From the NCBI RefSeq assembly GCF_008831285.2, contig NC_045140.1:5497528-5561527 (forward strand): DNA of 64,000 nt, given 5' to 3'. Shown here piece by piece: positions 36,101-48,462 of this stretch. This stretch comes from Nymphaea colorata. Lineage: Eukaryota > Streptophyta > Magnoliopsida > Nymphaeales > Nymphaeaceae. The notes below the pieces were generated by a model. That model worked only from the letters and a program-made list of their open reading frames with translations. It searched no databases and was not told where the DNA came from. A program made the translations under genes and the position numbers. The number at the start of each line of letters is the position of its first letter. Within the stretch, counting starts at the first letter, position 1.

Positions 36101-39100
36101 ATAATTTTTTGAAAAGAGGCCCTTTAGCAATAAGTTGCTAGTCCATGTTTTTCTGTTGCTGTCATTTGTGATGTATTTGAATCCCTTGGAGGCATGTGTA
36201 ACATGTCATCGAATTGGTTAACCATCAATGGTTAGATTTAACAAATTTTTGGCCCGATGTTATCTGAGAAAAGTCACACCTTCTCATTAAGTTTTCAGTG
36301 AAATGTAATGGTCTAATGATAAAGGTTGCTTTCATGATCATGCAGGTAACAAGAAGTGTTGATACAGAACATGGCCATTTAAGCCCACAGGAACAGAGCA
36401 CAATTGAAGCCATTGTAAAAGCAAGGTATGAGCAGTTGGTTTCTGCTGGTGGCCAACATTTGATCATTCTCTGTTCTGATGGTTGCACATTGCTGCAGTG
36501 AGTATCCATTATCAATAATTTTGGTAGGAGTTGGTGATGGACCCTGGGACATGATGCGCCAATTTGATGACAATATTCCTTCTCGAGCATTTGACAATTT
36601 CCAGGTAGAAAATTGGAGATTCATTTGTGCAAGAGAATTTTTCCGATCCCACACATTTTTTTTTTGGAGAGAAAGGTTGTCCATAGGGGATTGCTTTCTT
36701 TGCAACCATGTGATGGGCTTATAAAGAAACACATACCATGGCTGCAGCCTTATTCTTCCAATTTTCTGGCATTTAAATACTCTGTTTTTCTCTGAGGAAG
36801 CTTGGGAAGATGCTGTACCATCATTGAACATTATGAAGCAATAAAACGTTTTCTAGTATGTCATTATCATGATGAAAGTACAGTGTCTTCAAATGAAATT
36901 TCTGGAGGCATGTTCCTCAGCAGTTCACTGGCCTCCACAAAATTTGCAATAAAGTGGAAATATGTTAAAAAAAATGTCATTTGTAATAAATGCCACGTAG
37001 ATACACGAGAGAGAGGACTATCCTCATGGTTCACTGGAATCTTACACGATAGATTCTTCCCTTTTTCAGTTCGTGAACTTCACAGAAATAATGTCAAAGA
37101 ATGTCCCTGTATCAAGGAAAGAGACAGAGTTTGCACTCGCAGCGTTGATGGAAATTCCATCACAGTACAATGCAACAATTGACCTGAAGATCTTGGGGTA
37201 AGCCTGAACAGCAGTACTTATGTGGCACAGGGCCACATTGACAAACTAGATTGTTAAGAATAATGTGTGTCTGAGGCTATTATACAGCTGATATTTAAGT
37301 CACTAATTGTGCTAAAACAGTCGTCGAAGGGGGAAAGCTCCAGACAGAGTTGCTCTGCCCCCGCCAGCCGGAAGCTACAGTGCACCTTCGTATGCATCAA
37401 AGACTTCTCAAGCTAGTAGCTTCCAGCATAGTCCCCCACCTCACTATGAAAGTAAATCTTCTTCACAGTATGGATATGACACCGGGGCATCTTATCCTCA
37501 CAGCACAAGTATGAGTACAGCTCCTGCAAGTTCTTCATATGATAATCAGGTATGACCTACTTGATTTATCAGTTTCATAGTTTATTAGCTTGAATGAGGT
37601 ATGCATGTTTCTGTTCTCTAGCCTTGTTATTTTAGAACTATGTCACATGGGTGTGGGTACATCTGTGGACACCAGTGCAGAGCATTCATTAAGCATTTTT
37701 AAAAGACAAACAGAAATATTCACTATTTATATTGATAAATTATTAAATCAATAAACAAAATACCAAAAAATACCAAATGTCATTTTGCTATGTCCATGCC
37801 ATGTTCCCAGCCACATATTTGTCCAGCCACATCAACAGGGTGCAGCCGCACCACCTGTGTCGACCTGTGTCAACATGGATGGGTGCCTTCCTAGGTGAGT
37901 CCATGTGACAGTTTTAGTCATGCCATTCTCATTGCTGGATTTAATGTGCTTTTTTCTGACTGTATTCTATCCAATAGATACGTGCTTCTCTGTGTGGTCC
38001 TGGTCTCATGTCCCAAAACCATATGATTAGATAATCCTTTCAAACCTCTTTGTAGTCTCTTATGACGACCCAAAATTCTCCTTTTCTAACAAAAGGCAGC
38101 TGTGTAATTGAGTGGCTTGAACTGGAGCACCATTTCTGGATGTTGGATTCCCTACAGTTGTCCCCAAATGTGCATCAATGAAGAAATCATCCTATGGAGC
38201 CCTATCCTTTTTTAATCTGAAGTGCTAAACCACTGAATGAGCATTTCCAACATCCTGGTTGGATAAGATGGTTGCTTCATGCTCTGCAAAAGGACTTCTG
38301 CAGTTGCTGCCAGAGTATATTAGAGACAGTTCATGTGCTTATTTATGGAGCGGTTATATCTAAGGCCAAAAGAAACTGTGTGGCACTAATTTTAATTATT
38401 TAATGCCTGGCTGGTTTTCTTTCAATTTTGTTAATTACTTATGTTTGAAATTCTGGCTGGTTTTCTTTCAATTTTGTTAATTACTTATGTTTGAAATTTC
38501 TCAATATATAAATTGAGATAATCGTGTGGTGTTATGTTCTATTCGTTCTTCATTTGTTTATTGTGCTAATCTTACAGATTATTTGGTCTCAAGTAAGAAA
38601 TATTAAGTTTACTATAAATGTTCAGCTTTATAACTTATTGCCGTTTGCATGTTTAATCTTCTTTTTAACGAAATCTGATTATTCTATTAAGGAAAAGAAA
38701 ATTGAAGTCTTTATGCAGCCAATGGCAAGTTTTACAGAAAAAGTTGATGAGGATCAAAATACATAAATAGGAGAGGAAGTGAATATACTAATCATGTTCA
38801 ATACTATATTAACTGCAACATGAAGTGGTTGTGGAGGTTGAAGCTTCCATGTGGATATTGCATCCAAGGCTAATCTTGGTAATATGTATATTTATCCATA
38901 TGAAACAGAACATGTGATACGGAAGTGAATGCCTGCGTAGATTCAGGATGGTTAAAGATGTGATATTTGAATTTTCTTATAACTGATTTTCTGTGCATGA
39001 AAAGAGGGACTTGAAAATGATACATGTTCTTTTGGTTTGCCTTTGCCTTTTCTTCTACTATTAGCACTGCTGTTTACTGACTGTTTGGCATGAATCTACT

Positions 39101-39373
39101 CAGTTGAACTCTTTGGATGTTCTTAGAAGCTAATACAGAATATATTGTTGCATTTAACAGGTCTGTCCCATTTGCCTTACAAATGCAAAAGATTGTGCTT
39201 TCGGGTGTGGTCATCAGGTGAGTTTCAAAACATTAAACTTTTTGTCTTTGCTCCTCCGTCAGAGTATTGATGACTTGGTACCTTCCTTGCAGACATGCTA
39301 TGAATGCGGTCAGGACCTCCAAACATGTCCTATCTGTCGTAGCCCAATCCAGACCAGAATTAAGCTTTATTGA
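33118..39373 (+). CDS. RGLG: RGLG-type E3 ubiquitin ligase, copine/vWA plus RING, 11 coding exons
   Basis: The exons I derive are 33118-33330, 35229-35313, 35412-35552, 35641-35754, 35866-35963, 36346-36425, 36499-36604, 37070-37197, 37321-37549, 39161-39217 and 39293-39373. All introns are GT-AG. The 1332 nt encode 443 aa. The start is the first ATG after an in-frame TAA at 33103. Residues 1-6 (MGNKSS) fit an N-myristoylation site, as known for Arabidopsis RGLG2. A Tyr/Pro/Ser-rich linker follows to about 50. The copine-type vWA domain (about 72-325) has the metal-site pattern D91-x-T93-x-S95 in [10 protein letters not shown], then NPYEQAI, FGFGD, ADGQVTRSVD and [11 protein letters not shown] Pro/Ser-rich linker is encoded by exon 9. 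The C3HC4 RING at the C-terminus has Cys400, 403, 414, His416, Cys419, 422, 429 and 432. The protein ends TRIKLY, like other RGLGs. Family members attach ubiquitin with UBC13-type partners and act at membranes in hormone and drought signalling; that role is inferred here. All metal ligands are present, so it should be functional. I cannot say which RGLG number it matches. Confidence 0.93.
33331..35228 (+). other. RGLG intron 1, the longest
   Basis: A 1898-base intron with donor GTATGG and acceptor CATTGCAG. It holds a 25-bp tandem duplication at 34526-34575 (TTGGTGGGTTATAATAC at 34528 and 34553). No other gene is seen. The frame at 34755-35162 is AT-rich noise. Confidence 0.7.
38407..38498. 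repeat. Perfect 46-bp tandem duplication in RGLG intron 9
   Basis: Two units start at 38407 and 38453 with CTGGCTGGTTTTCTTTC and run to ATGTTTGAAATT. I see no mismatch between them, so the duplication is recent. It lies inside the 1.6-kb intron 37550-39160, away from the splice sites. Confidence 0.9.
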
Positions 39374-42300
39374 ATGACCGATCCTTCCAGATCAAGTATG
39401 CCACTAGTGAGACATTTGCAAATTCCAAGTTTTGCGTGCATTTGGATAATTCGTTCTCAAAAGTCATGCTCTAATTCTGGTCAACTTGCAAAAGCTATAA
39501 TTCAGCAGGAGGCCCTCGATTCACATAAATTTCCGATCTCCTGTAACTGTCTTCACTGTTCGGACAATGCTTCAGTCTCATAAGCCAAGCTGCAAAATCC
39601 ATGATGTGCCAACGCTGCTCGCTGGGGTGTGTCTTAGTTATATGTTTATATCACAAATTTCATTGGATAGGCTTATTATTTCCTCTGTATATACCTTTTT
39701 TGTACCTTTTTTGAGATTAAATTCTTGTTAGTTCTCAAATTCTGTTTAACAGTTTTTCCTCCCCTGTTTGGTCTGTCTATCTGCCACGATGTGCTTGTGT
39801 GTTCAGCTTTCTAAATCATAGCCATTTTTTTCTGCTTGGGTAGTGGAGACAATGATTTGCCAGAAGCAAAGCTTGTTGAACAACATATTCATGCATTTGT
39901 AAAACCTTGTAAAGAAAATATGGTTGTTAAGCGGCGAATCTGGACCTTCTGTTTGGCATTGCAGCATCTGCACAACTGCAGTGTGTTCCTTCTTTACCAC
40001 CGCACCAGGTTACTTTGTGAAATAGTTTTTGCCATCGCAGCATCGGCATAACTACAGTGCGTTCCTTCTGTACCACTGCACCATATCACTTTATAAAATA
40101 GCTGCGGGAACGCTTCGGCACCGGGTTGTCCATGTCCGTCAAAACGCACAGGGAGCTTAAGCATATGGTCTTGACAATTTTCCTCATTAATTGCAAGTTT
40201 GCAGCTAAATCATCGAGCTATCTATGCAGGGAAATGATTTAAACATTCTGGATGTGTCGTTCTTTCTAAATTCTTAAGCTTTGTAACTGTTTTTATGCTA
40301 AGGATTTCTTTCCCCTTGGGAAAATCCCCAGATTGTACCAGCAGAAATTTTTAAAATGCAATTATAACTAAATAGTCAGGTTATGCCAAAAGCATGTACA
40401 TATAACATTGTTCATGTGTAACTTTGATGACATCATGTCTATCTATTAAAACAACATTTTAGAAGTATTTGTTTGTTGGACGAGTATCATCTATTTTCTT
40501 TTAAGGCTTCCAGAGAAAATCAGCAAATTTTAAATTATTAAAATTTTCAACTTTCAAGAAAAGTTTATTATGCTTCTTTTGCTCAATGTTCATGCTCGTC
40601 GGCCATGAGGTTTCTTTCTTGATGTTACACAGCTGAGTGCTGCATACCAGCCACCCTTGACCCAAGCCCGTAGTTTCCAAACATTAACAGGAAATTATCT
40701 TCGAGCTACGGTCAAGTTCTGGTGTGGCCGAGATGACATGAGGTCGTAATCACAAGCGAATAAATCACAGGCCGAAGAAAACATTTCATTGGTCATTGCA
40801 AGTTTACTAGGCATTTTGCTTCGATGGAGAAGTATGACAGGCTCCTTTTTCTTTTATTTTTTAATTTTTTTAATTATTTTATTTTATTTTATTTTATTTG
40901 GGGGTTGTAGCTTTGGGTTTTTTGTGTCTGTTATATGTGCAATATGAACCCCAATTAAGAATTGACCTTGAATGAGTGCATATATTTTTGGAATCTTCAT
41001 TCAGAAAAGGCGACCATCGTATTGTCTACATATTCGATTTTTCAGTCTAAAACGAATTAATAAATACTGTGTCCATTTCTAAAGAGAAAAAAGGATATCC
41101 AAAAAGTTTACGTTTACAAAATACAATTTGGTCAAGAGATAGTAAGAAGCAAAATCACCGAGCCCTACCTCTCTCAGACACACGCATAGTGATTGGTGTT
41201 CAATAGAGCATAGATGCCTGATGGAACGTGGTTTTGTTTTGTTTGCTTTAATACACTTTTTATGAATGAAGTTATCTTACCAGAAAATGTTTATCAGGTT
41301 TTCTGCAATTCAGATCCATACCTAAAAGATTTGATACTTGAAATGCATGAAATGTTTTCTCATAGTTAAGCAAAACCTACATAGTTTGGCGCACTTCTTG
41401 GTAGGTAAGAAGAGCTTAGGGAGGTTTTGATGGCCACAAGAAAATACCAAGAATTTTTATTCAGGAAAAATTTCCCTGATTGATAAGGTGGAAGAGAAAA
41501 ATTTTCCTGCATTCCAAATTCAGGTTAGTGCTTGATGGGCATAGAAAATTTTGTTTGGCGGGTTTGAAAAGAAAACCTAGATCAATTCTAGTCACCCTCC
41601 AAAAAAACAAAAGAAAACTTTGACACTTCCAAGAAATATTATAAACAGCATAAGTAAGCTGAATCAGTCCAGTCAATAGTTACGGGCTATTGCAAAGTAT
41701 CGTACCATGTTGTATCCATATCGTAAAATTATTTTCTAATTCACTAAACTTCAGAAAATAGAAAAAAAAATGAAGAAGAATGTTCTTTATAGAAAATATG
41801 TTACACATAATGATATGTTTGTTACAACTATGAATTTATTTCACTTAAAATTACAAGTCTTAATATCAGATGATTATACAACATGATCTAAGACATCAAG
41901 AAACATAATTTATGAGATGATTTACATAATAACTCATAATATCAACAACACATCAGAAAACAAGTTTTCAATTGTTATACATCACCTTGCAATAAGATAT
42001 TCTCCAATCCTAATTTAAATAACAAATGAAACAGTCCCATTTCATAATCTTCATCATTTTCATTATCATCTTCATCTTTAATTTGTAAACGAAATCAAGA
42101 AAATGCTCTTTTTCAAACAAGAACCGGTCCCATGCATGAACGTGCCCTCAAATTGACGATTTCTAGTGAAACCAATGACTCCCTTCAAAACTGCCACAAA
42201 TTCTCACTCCTTCAACTCTTAGATATGTTTAGCAATGAAAGAGGAGGCAAGTTTTAAAATTTATTTTCAAAATGGGAGTTTGAACTTCCAAATTCTCGAA
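39374..42300. other. 3' flank of RGLG and intergenic region
   Basis: The first 350 bases are the likely 3' untranslated region. A local duplication lies at 39961-40110. The T-rich stretch 40850-40900 holds ATTTT units. On the minus strand, about 41995-42085 can be read as an acidic run (DEDDNENDEDYEMG) ending at a stop codon. It is closed by a stop a few codons upstream, so I do not call a gene. Confidence 0.45.
39961..40110. repeat. 76-bp tandem duplication
   Basis: GCAGCATCTGCACAACTGCAG at 39961 recurs as GCAGCATCGGCATAACTACAG at 40037. GTTCCTTCT and ACCAC(C/T)GCACCA follow in both. The units differ at several bases, so this is older than the 46-bp duplication in intron 9. Confidence 0.75.
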
Positions 42301-42304
42301 ATAG

Positions 42305-42485
42305 ACCCATGTGGTACGTTACATGGTGTATCGCCCCATATTGTATGATACAGGCTATGTATCGCACGATACATACAATACACATACAATGCACCACCTC
42401 TTTGCGACATAGGTGGTGTATTGTATCACAAATTAAAAAAGGATGGTATATATGTGTTACAACTCCATATGGTATGATATGCACA
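42305..42485. repeat. GATACA/TGTATC palindromic repeat
   Basis: Words such as GTGTATCG, TATGATACA, GTATCGCACGATAC and GTATTGTATCAC alternate and are largely self-complementary. This is why open frames appear on both strands (42254-42484 - and 42309-42560 +) with Met/Tyr/His/Ile-rich nonsense translations. It resembles the short 'atacgatac' repeats found in many plant genomes. It is noncoding. Confidence 0.55.
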
Positions 42486-42951
42486 ACATTGCTTCCAAGT
42501 ACTATTCACTTGTGCAGAAAATTTATTGAGTTACATTTAGATGGCCAACACAGCCTATGAGGGGGAAGATGACTAAGACTCATAAGGGGTCATCGAGTTG
42601 AGTTAGTCTCATGTGGGGCTGGGAAATTGGCTTGGGGGAGAAGGTGAAGGAGTGAGTCCATCAGTGGATTAGGATGGCTGCATCGTCATGAGGGTGAGAG
42701 GTGAAGAGTACGTAAAGATTGTTGAAGACTTCAGCATTACCTTTGACAGGCTTCCACCGCTAACTATCTTCCTAACATACGTCGACTATCTAATGGCTGA
42801 GATTGCAGATTTGTAGAAGATCAATCTTACTCAAAAGCAGAATATGCTGGTTTGGAACTCCTCGTGAAATTAGTGATATGAACACCAGGCAAAGCTGTAG
42901 TGCTGCCAAGCAGAAAGAGATCAGAGAGCTAAGCAGGAGCGACTGCCAAAG

Positions 42952-43330
42952 GCTCTTTGGTTCTTGTATCTTGAGTGTGAAGAGCGTCTTCCAACACAAG
43001 ACAAAATTCAAAAAGTGGGATTATCTCTTGCTGATAAATGTGCCTTATGCAACAAGGGATAAGAGTCCAATCACCACCTATTAATCAGCTGCAAGTGGGC
43101 TCGGAAAGTGTGGATCCAGATTGTTAGTCTTTTTGGCAATAAGCAAAGGATCTGTGGAGAATTCCAGTTCTCTTTGGATGCAAGATTCCCTCAAGAGTGG
43201 TTTAAAAAATGCTGGGACAGTAACTTCCCCACAGCTGTTTGGCAGCTGTAGATGATAAGGAAAATAATCATCCATGGAAAAATTGAGAAGCCTGCTCCAA
43301 AGCAACTTCTGGGTCATCATGTGGGGGGCG
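42952..43330 (+). pseudogene. LINE remnant: zinc-knuckle end of a reverse transcriptase
   Basis: Read in the frame of the Trp codon at 42958, the sequence gives WFLYLEC, EERLPTQDKIQKVG and DKCALC. After a stop codon at 43060 come HHLLISCKWARKVW and IVSLFG, with a further stop at 43249. This is the pattern of the zinc-binding domain at the end of plant non-LTR reverse transcriptases: RLPT.D, Cys-x2-Cys (codons at 43039 and 43048) and His-x4-Cys (43075 and 43090) before a Trp. Two in-frame stops and the lack of any polymerase part make it dead. The region before it to about 42780 may belong to the same element but is not recognisable. Confidence 0.75.
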
Positions 43331-43562
43331 TGAACATGAAGAGTCTAGTGTGCACAGATGAGAAAGAAGGTGGATCTTCCCAGCATTTCCTTCGTTGGAA
43401 AAAAGAAAAAAAAAAAACTTTGGTGTGGTTTCCTAATCTATTGTGCATTTGCCTTTAGAAAATTGAGTATTCAAAGGTTTGGTAATGTTAAAAAATACAA
43501 TTTGGCGGAAAGTTGGGTAATGTTAAAAAGTATGGTAGCTACCTTAAACGTTTGAAACCTCA

Positions 43563-43614
<52 letters not shown>

Positions 43615-44149
43615 TGCTTATACTTAGTTCTTTCTTGAAATTTTGGCTGCCCTGGTGGTTGGGTAAGGGACTACTTCATGTCAAGCCGGTTCTTGTGGTT
43701 TCAGCCAAAGAATACCCACAAAGAGAAAAAAGAATTCTTTTTAGTTCTTTTATTTCTTTGTATGAGAATTATTGCTCTTTAGTTGCTCACCTTCTTGACA
43801 TTGATGACTACTAAAGTATTAGGGCGGGTAGTTTATTACCATTTACACAAGGTTGACAACTCATGCTCCTGACTTGGAATTTGTGCTAAGATTCTTAGAT
43901 ATAGTAGTCAAATTTAGGGATTTAGATCTGAAAATGTGTGGGAGAATATTTTCCTTTTACACAATCTTTTTTTTTTTAAATAACAATATTGGAATAAAGC
44001 TCGGGTTGGGTGCATGTAAGGGAATAGAGAAAGATATTGTTCTTGGAATCATTATCTACTTGTGCATAATTTGGATCTAACAACTGTAGAAGCACCACTC
44101 GCTAACATTTAAAAGTCTTGTACAATTTTGTTCAGGCAGAGCCATAAAT
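43331..44149. other. Intergenic, (AT)n only
   Basis: Besides the (AT)n tract at 43566-43612 no gene or transposon is recognisable. Confidence 0.45.
43566..43612. repeat. Microsatellite (TA)n
   Basis: An uninterrupted TA tract of 47 bases. Confidence 0.95.
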
Positions 44150-44330
44150 TTTTCATGAGGTGGGCTGAATTAAAGTTTCTAAATTTTGATAGGGTCGAAA
44201 TTATTTTTCAAAATTTTTTATATAGAACAAGTGACATTTTTAAAAGTTTACATGTAAATTTTCTTAAAAAAAAAATTGAGGTGGGGTCAGGGCCCATGCA
44301 GGCCCTACCTTGGCTCTTCCTGTGATCATG
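44150..44330. repeat. Dispersed repeat, mirror copy of 29757-29890
   Basis: It runs from GCAGAGCCATAAATTTTTCATG and 'gggctgaattaaag' through ATATAGAACAAGTGACATTTT and TTACATGTAAATTTTC to GGGTCAGGGCCCATGCAGGCC and TTGGCTCTTCC. It is the inverted counterpart of 29757-29890. AGAGCC at the left and GGCTCT at the right are short inverted ends, consistent with a non-autonomous DNA element. Confidence 0.6.
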
Positions 44331-45385
44331 TTAACGTCATATTTGTCTTCAAGTCCGTACTATTACATATGCCTTCGCCAACACAGGGGGCAGTTAGAGC
44401 TACATAAAATGCTTAATTTTATATTGGTAACTTAGGTTCATTTTTCTCATTTAAATGTTGATGCTTCTTAAAATTTTTAAATTTATTAATAGTATCTCTT
44501 AACCAGAAATTTCTGGCTCTGTCTTGCACTAACTTATATATCCGATGATATGATTTGGTTGGATTATCGTTTTAAGTTTCTAAGAGATCCACTAGTTTAG
44601 GTACACAAAGCTCATCGTGGCCATCAAGAAAAAAGGAGGGAAAAAAAATTGAGAGAGGGATCATAGCGTCCTTGTAAGATCTTGATGATCATGAGAAAGT
44701 CCATATAGCTTCTGCTTAGGCTTTGAGCGAGAACACCCTTTGAGAAGGAACCATATTAAATGACTTATCAATATTCTGACCGGGAAAATGAAATACACAA
44801 ACACAGAGAATATATATATATATGAAGGCTTCAACCAGTTTGACTGATGGTGATCCAATTTGAATAAAAATTTCTGAAGTGGAAATGCTTAAATGCCAAG
44901 TTAGGAGCAGCAATATAAGAGGAAGCTTGGTGTTTCTCTGCTAAAACGTTTAGAAATTGCTGAAGCCACAATACTACATGGCGTAAAGTTGGGATTACTT
45001 ACATATGGATGGACTTTTGATAGCTATAGATAATGAATGTGCGAATGTATCGTAATATCTAGAAGCATCCACACACCTAGCCTTCCGGTTATTATATTTA
45101 CCTTTTTCACTTGAGTTTGATTTTGTTTGTAAAGTAGAGCTTCGATTCTCATAAAAATGTCACGGATAAACTGCAGTACTCCACTTTTTTCCATATCCAA
45201 GCTGAATAAAATAATGATTAAAGCCAATCTAGCTTTGAATCTGATATTTGAGGAGTCGTTAGGCAGTTGGAACACTATGTGACTGTGCGATGAATCTATC
45301 CTAAAGATTAATGTAAGTTTACATTAGAACTAGATATCCACAAACTTGCTCTAATCTTTCTGGTAGATTTATGGAACACTTTGTG
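44331..45385. other. Intergenic, no gene seen
   Basis: AT-rich; the minus-strand frames at 44661-44913 and 45024-45275 carry no domain. Confidence 0.45.
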
Positions 45386-46000
45386 ACTATTTCATTTGCT
45401 AAAGAGGCTGTTTGATATTAAAAATAAAGTGAGAATGCTCCATGAGCCTGTCCCAAAATGAGAGTAGATTCCTGAAACACTTGAATAAGTATCCCATGAA
45501 GTTAGCCCAATTTTAAGGTTGATTCGTGAAACACTCTCCTATTGTTCCTGATGCCAAATGGCTTGGACTGTTTGAGAACAGTAGCAATAACAAATTATGT
45601 TATTTTGTTGTGTACCTAACTTTAAAAAAATGGCTAAATTCATTGGACACTTTTAAAAGTATGTCATGAATCTCCTCTGTTTTTTGGCAGATTCACGAGA
45701 CAATAACAATGTTTACTGATGTCAAACATAACCTAATTACATTTTTTCCTCACAAAATAAGTGGATTGATAACACCTAGGGGCGCATTTGATAATAGAAA
45801 CGTTGAGACACATTGATAGACAATGCATTTCTATAATTAACCAAACACCCTTCAAAGTTCATCCCACGACAATAATTTTTGTACAAAAGTAAAGTATAAT
45901 AGGGGGCTGTTTGGATACAGTAACAATTTATTACTGTTTCATGAATTTGCCTTAAAGGTTGAGACAGATTCATGGAACCTTGCATGCACCTACTGACTTG
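45386..46000. repeat. Cluster of 'attcatgaaacagtaac' repeat relics
   Basis: Several related short segments: GGCTGTTTGATATTAAAAATA at about 45411; GATTCCTGAAACACTT and GATTCGTGAAACACT at about 45467 and 45521; GATTCACGAGACAATAAC at about 45690; GGGGCTGTTTGGATACAGTAAC at about 45903, followed by TTACTGTTTCATGAAT and CAGATTCATGGAACC. Similar words occur at 3180-3290, 21680-21830 and 27430-27530. Together they look like nested, heavily decayed copies of a MITE whose ends carry 'gggctgtttgg'. I cannot draw single-copy borders. Confidence 0.5.
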
Positions 46001-46559
46001 GTCTAGTTATTTTGAATTGTTAAAGAAAATTAGCTGAGATATTTGTTAAAAAGCAGGTGAGGCAGAGGCATCTTTGTGTATATACTCAATACTGCTGGTT
46101 TTTTTTTTCATATAGATGTAGAGAAGCTGGTGTTAGGCATATTCTTATGATGATAGCGACATGGATATTGATGTGAATATGATCCGTTGACATCCTCATT
46201 TACAATAAGGACAGTTAGGTTGTCCTTAAAAAAACGTACTTAACACCCAAAAGGTTTAAGAAATGAAAAACTAAGTACCATACTTACCAACATTTCTAGA
46301 AGATCTAAAACATGAAATAGTCTTCAATGGATTTTGCATTGGACCAGAGTGACTAGATGCATGAACGGAGAAGACGTGCCTCCCCTTCTATTCCGAAAGG
46401 GGATTTGGCTGGTTCACAATTCATTTGACAGGATTTGGTGAATATATCTGAATTTAGTAACAGATTAGTTGGATTCGAACTTGGTTCGTAATCAAAGGAC
46501 TAATGTACATCCAAAATAATGATCTGACCCAAGGGCTGGTAAATATCTATGACATCTAG

Positions 46560-46930
46560 GGCTGCACAAATATCGATCCTACTCGAACTTGCTTGCAAAA
46601 ACTTGACTGGAGTTTGAATTTATGCTTGAAATGTTAAACGAGTTGGAGTTTGAATTTATGCTTGAAATGTTAAACGAGTTGAGTTTGAGTTATAAAAGTT
46701 CGACTCATTTAACTCGGCTTGGCTCAACTAATGTAAATTGTTAGGTGGCCGTTCATAGTCGAATTAATTAAAAGAAACGAATTAACGAACTAAAGAAACG
46801 AGAGACATTTACATAACATAAACTAGTTAAGCAAGTCTAGCTCAAGCCTGTACCATAGTGCTCGACTCGAGTTTGAGCCAAGCTCTGGTCAAGTTTTTTG
46901 AGTCGGATCGAGCTGAAGCTGGAGCTTGAC
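46560..46930. repeat. CTCGA-type dispersed repeat with inner duplication
   Basis: The block begins GGGCTGCACAAATATCGAT and runs through many 'actcga', 'gagtttga' and 'cgagttga' words to GTCGGATCGAGCTGAAGCTGG and GAGCTTGACCC. A 36-base unit starting GGAGTTTGAATTTATGC occurs twice in tandem at 46609 and 46645 with no mismatch that I see. It is probably the remnant of a noncoding DNA transposon common in plants. Confidence 0.5.
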
Positions 46931-48462
46931 CCCTTTCACATGCAGCATAATGACATCTAGCTAAGCAATACTATCAATTTATTTTCAAGGAATCAGTATC
47001 TGATTATATATCATCCAATCAATTAAATCCCTAATCATTTGACCAAGATTTTAGAAATGCATAATAAGGTCCCGTTTATGAGCTAGGTTACGTTGCCCGT
47101 GGGTTACTCCACCCTAACTAGACTTTATATACGAAAATGAAATGGTTCCTTCTTTTTAGTCCTTTTTCAATTATTGGTACCCGAATTGCAGGACAGGTGA
47201 GATGAACTGGTTCCTTCTTTTTAGTCCTTTTTCAATTATTGGTACCCAAATTGCAGGACAGGTGAGTTGAATTCGTGAAGCAAACGAGAAAGATGCTGCC
47301 TTTATCTTGTAATAGATGCCATGTCCATCATAGTTGGCTGACTCGTGAGAGTCATAGATCGCTAGAAAACCTGGCTACAAGTAAAGGTTGGCTCGACTCG
47401 TCTTTACTCGTCGGTTCATATTATTTAAAACTCGATCAAGTCGACGAGTCAACTCGCTGATTCGATCATCCGCCGATCCGAGTGTCGGTCATGAGTTTGA
47501 CAACTATGATGTCCATAGACCTACAGTGTATATAAGCAGCTCACCCCACATACGGCAGTATATCCTTGGCACTGTTGTCAGAATTGGCTTGAATTGGGCT
47601 ATTCAAGTGCTAGCCAGACATGCCGGATTTAACTATTGCATTAAATATATTAAATTTTCTTTATTTTGTACACTTATTTATTTGAAAAAAATAGTTTTTT
47701 CTTTTTGCCAATTCACAACTGATTCAGTGCTCGAATAGGTGAGTCAGCCGATTCAGAGAATCGGCAGTCCTACTGATCCGTGTGTTTTGGTGTTTGTAGG
47801 GGTTCATTTGGAACCACGGATAGCTCCCACTTTTAGAGACAATTTTCTCCCAATTATAGTCGCAAAAAGTTAAACACCTTCTTCCAAAAAGAGTCACGCA
47901 AAAACCTTCAAAACAACGAAAACGACACAATTTAAACTCATCTTTTTCCCATTTAAAAAAACAAATCTAATGTGATTTTTTTTTTGCATTTTATCGTGTT
48001 TTTCTCATATTTTTGTGCTCTTAAAGTTTAAGACTTGAGTAAAATGATATAACTTCAGTTCTATCATTACCGAAACATTATTTTTATCATTTAATGAAGT
48101 AATTTTTGATGTTTTTCGTTAGATTTTCATTCACTTTACGTTTTTCTAATCTTTAGGAATTTTTTCTTCAAAAAAGCTGATTTTTTTCCTAAGATGTTCC
48201 CCTGATTTGCAGCCTTACTGGAAAATACCCAAGAAAAAGCTCAGTTTAAATTTCATGAACAATATTTGTGACAATGCTATGAATCAAATGCACCCCAATT
48301 AAAGGTTTCCTAATCATTAAAAATACAAAAAAATACAAAAAGGAAAATTTACTGCTTTTTCCTTTTTAAAGAAACGCATGAGAAAGATGACCACAAAAAT
48401 CATCTGCTACACTTCTGGTTGATCAAACCATCCCCCATGACCGTGACAAAGCTTTAACTAAA

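Noticed and set aside
36379-36831. A 150-codon minus-strand frame across RGLG exon 7
   Set aside because: It runs antisense to a well-supported exon and its introns, and shows no recognisable domain.
41995-42085. Acidic minus-strand run (DEDDNENDEDYE) as a possible terminal exon
   Set aside because: A stop codon closes the frame just upstream and no splice acceptor is present at the right place. The run comes from ATC-rich DNA.
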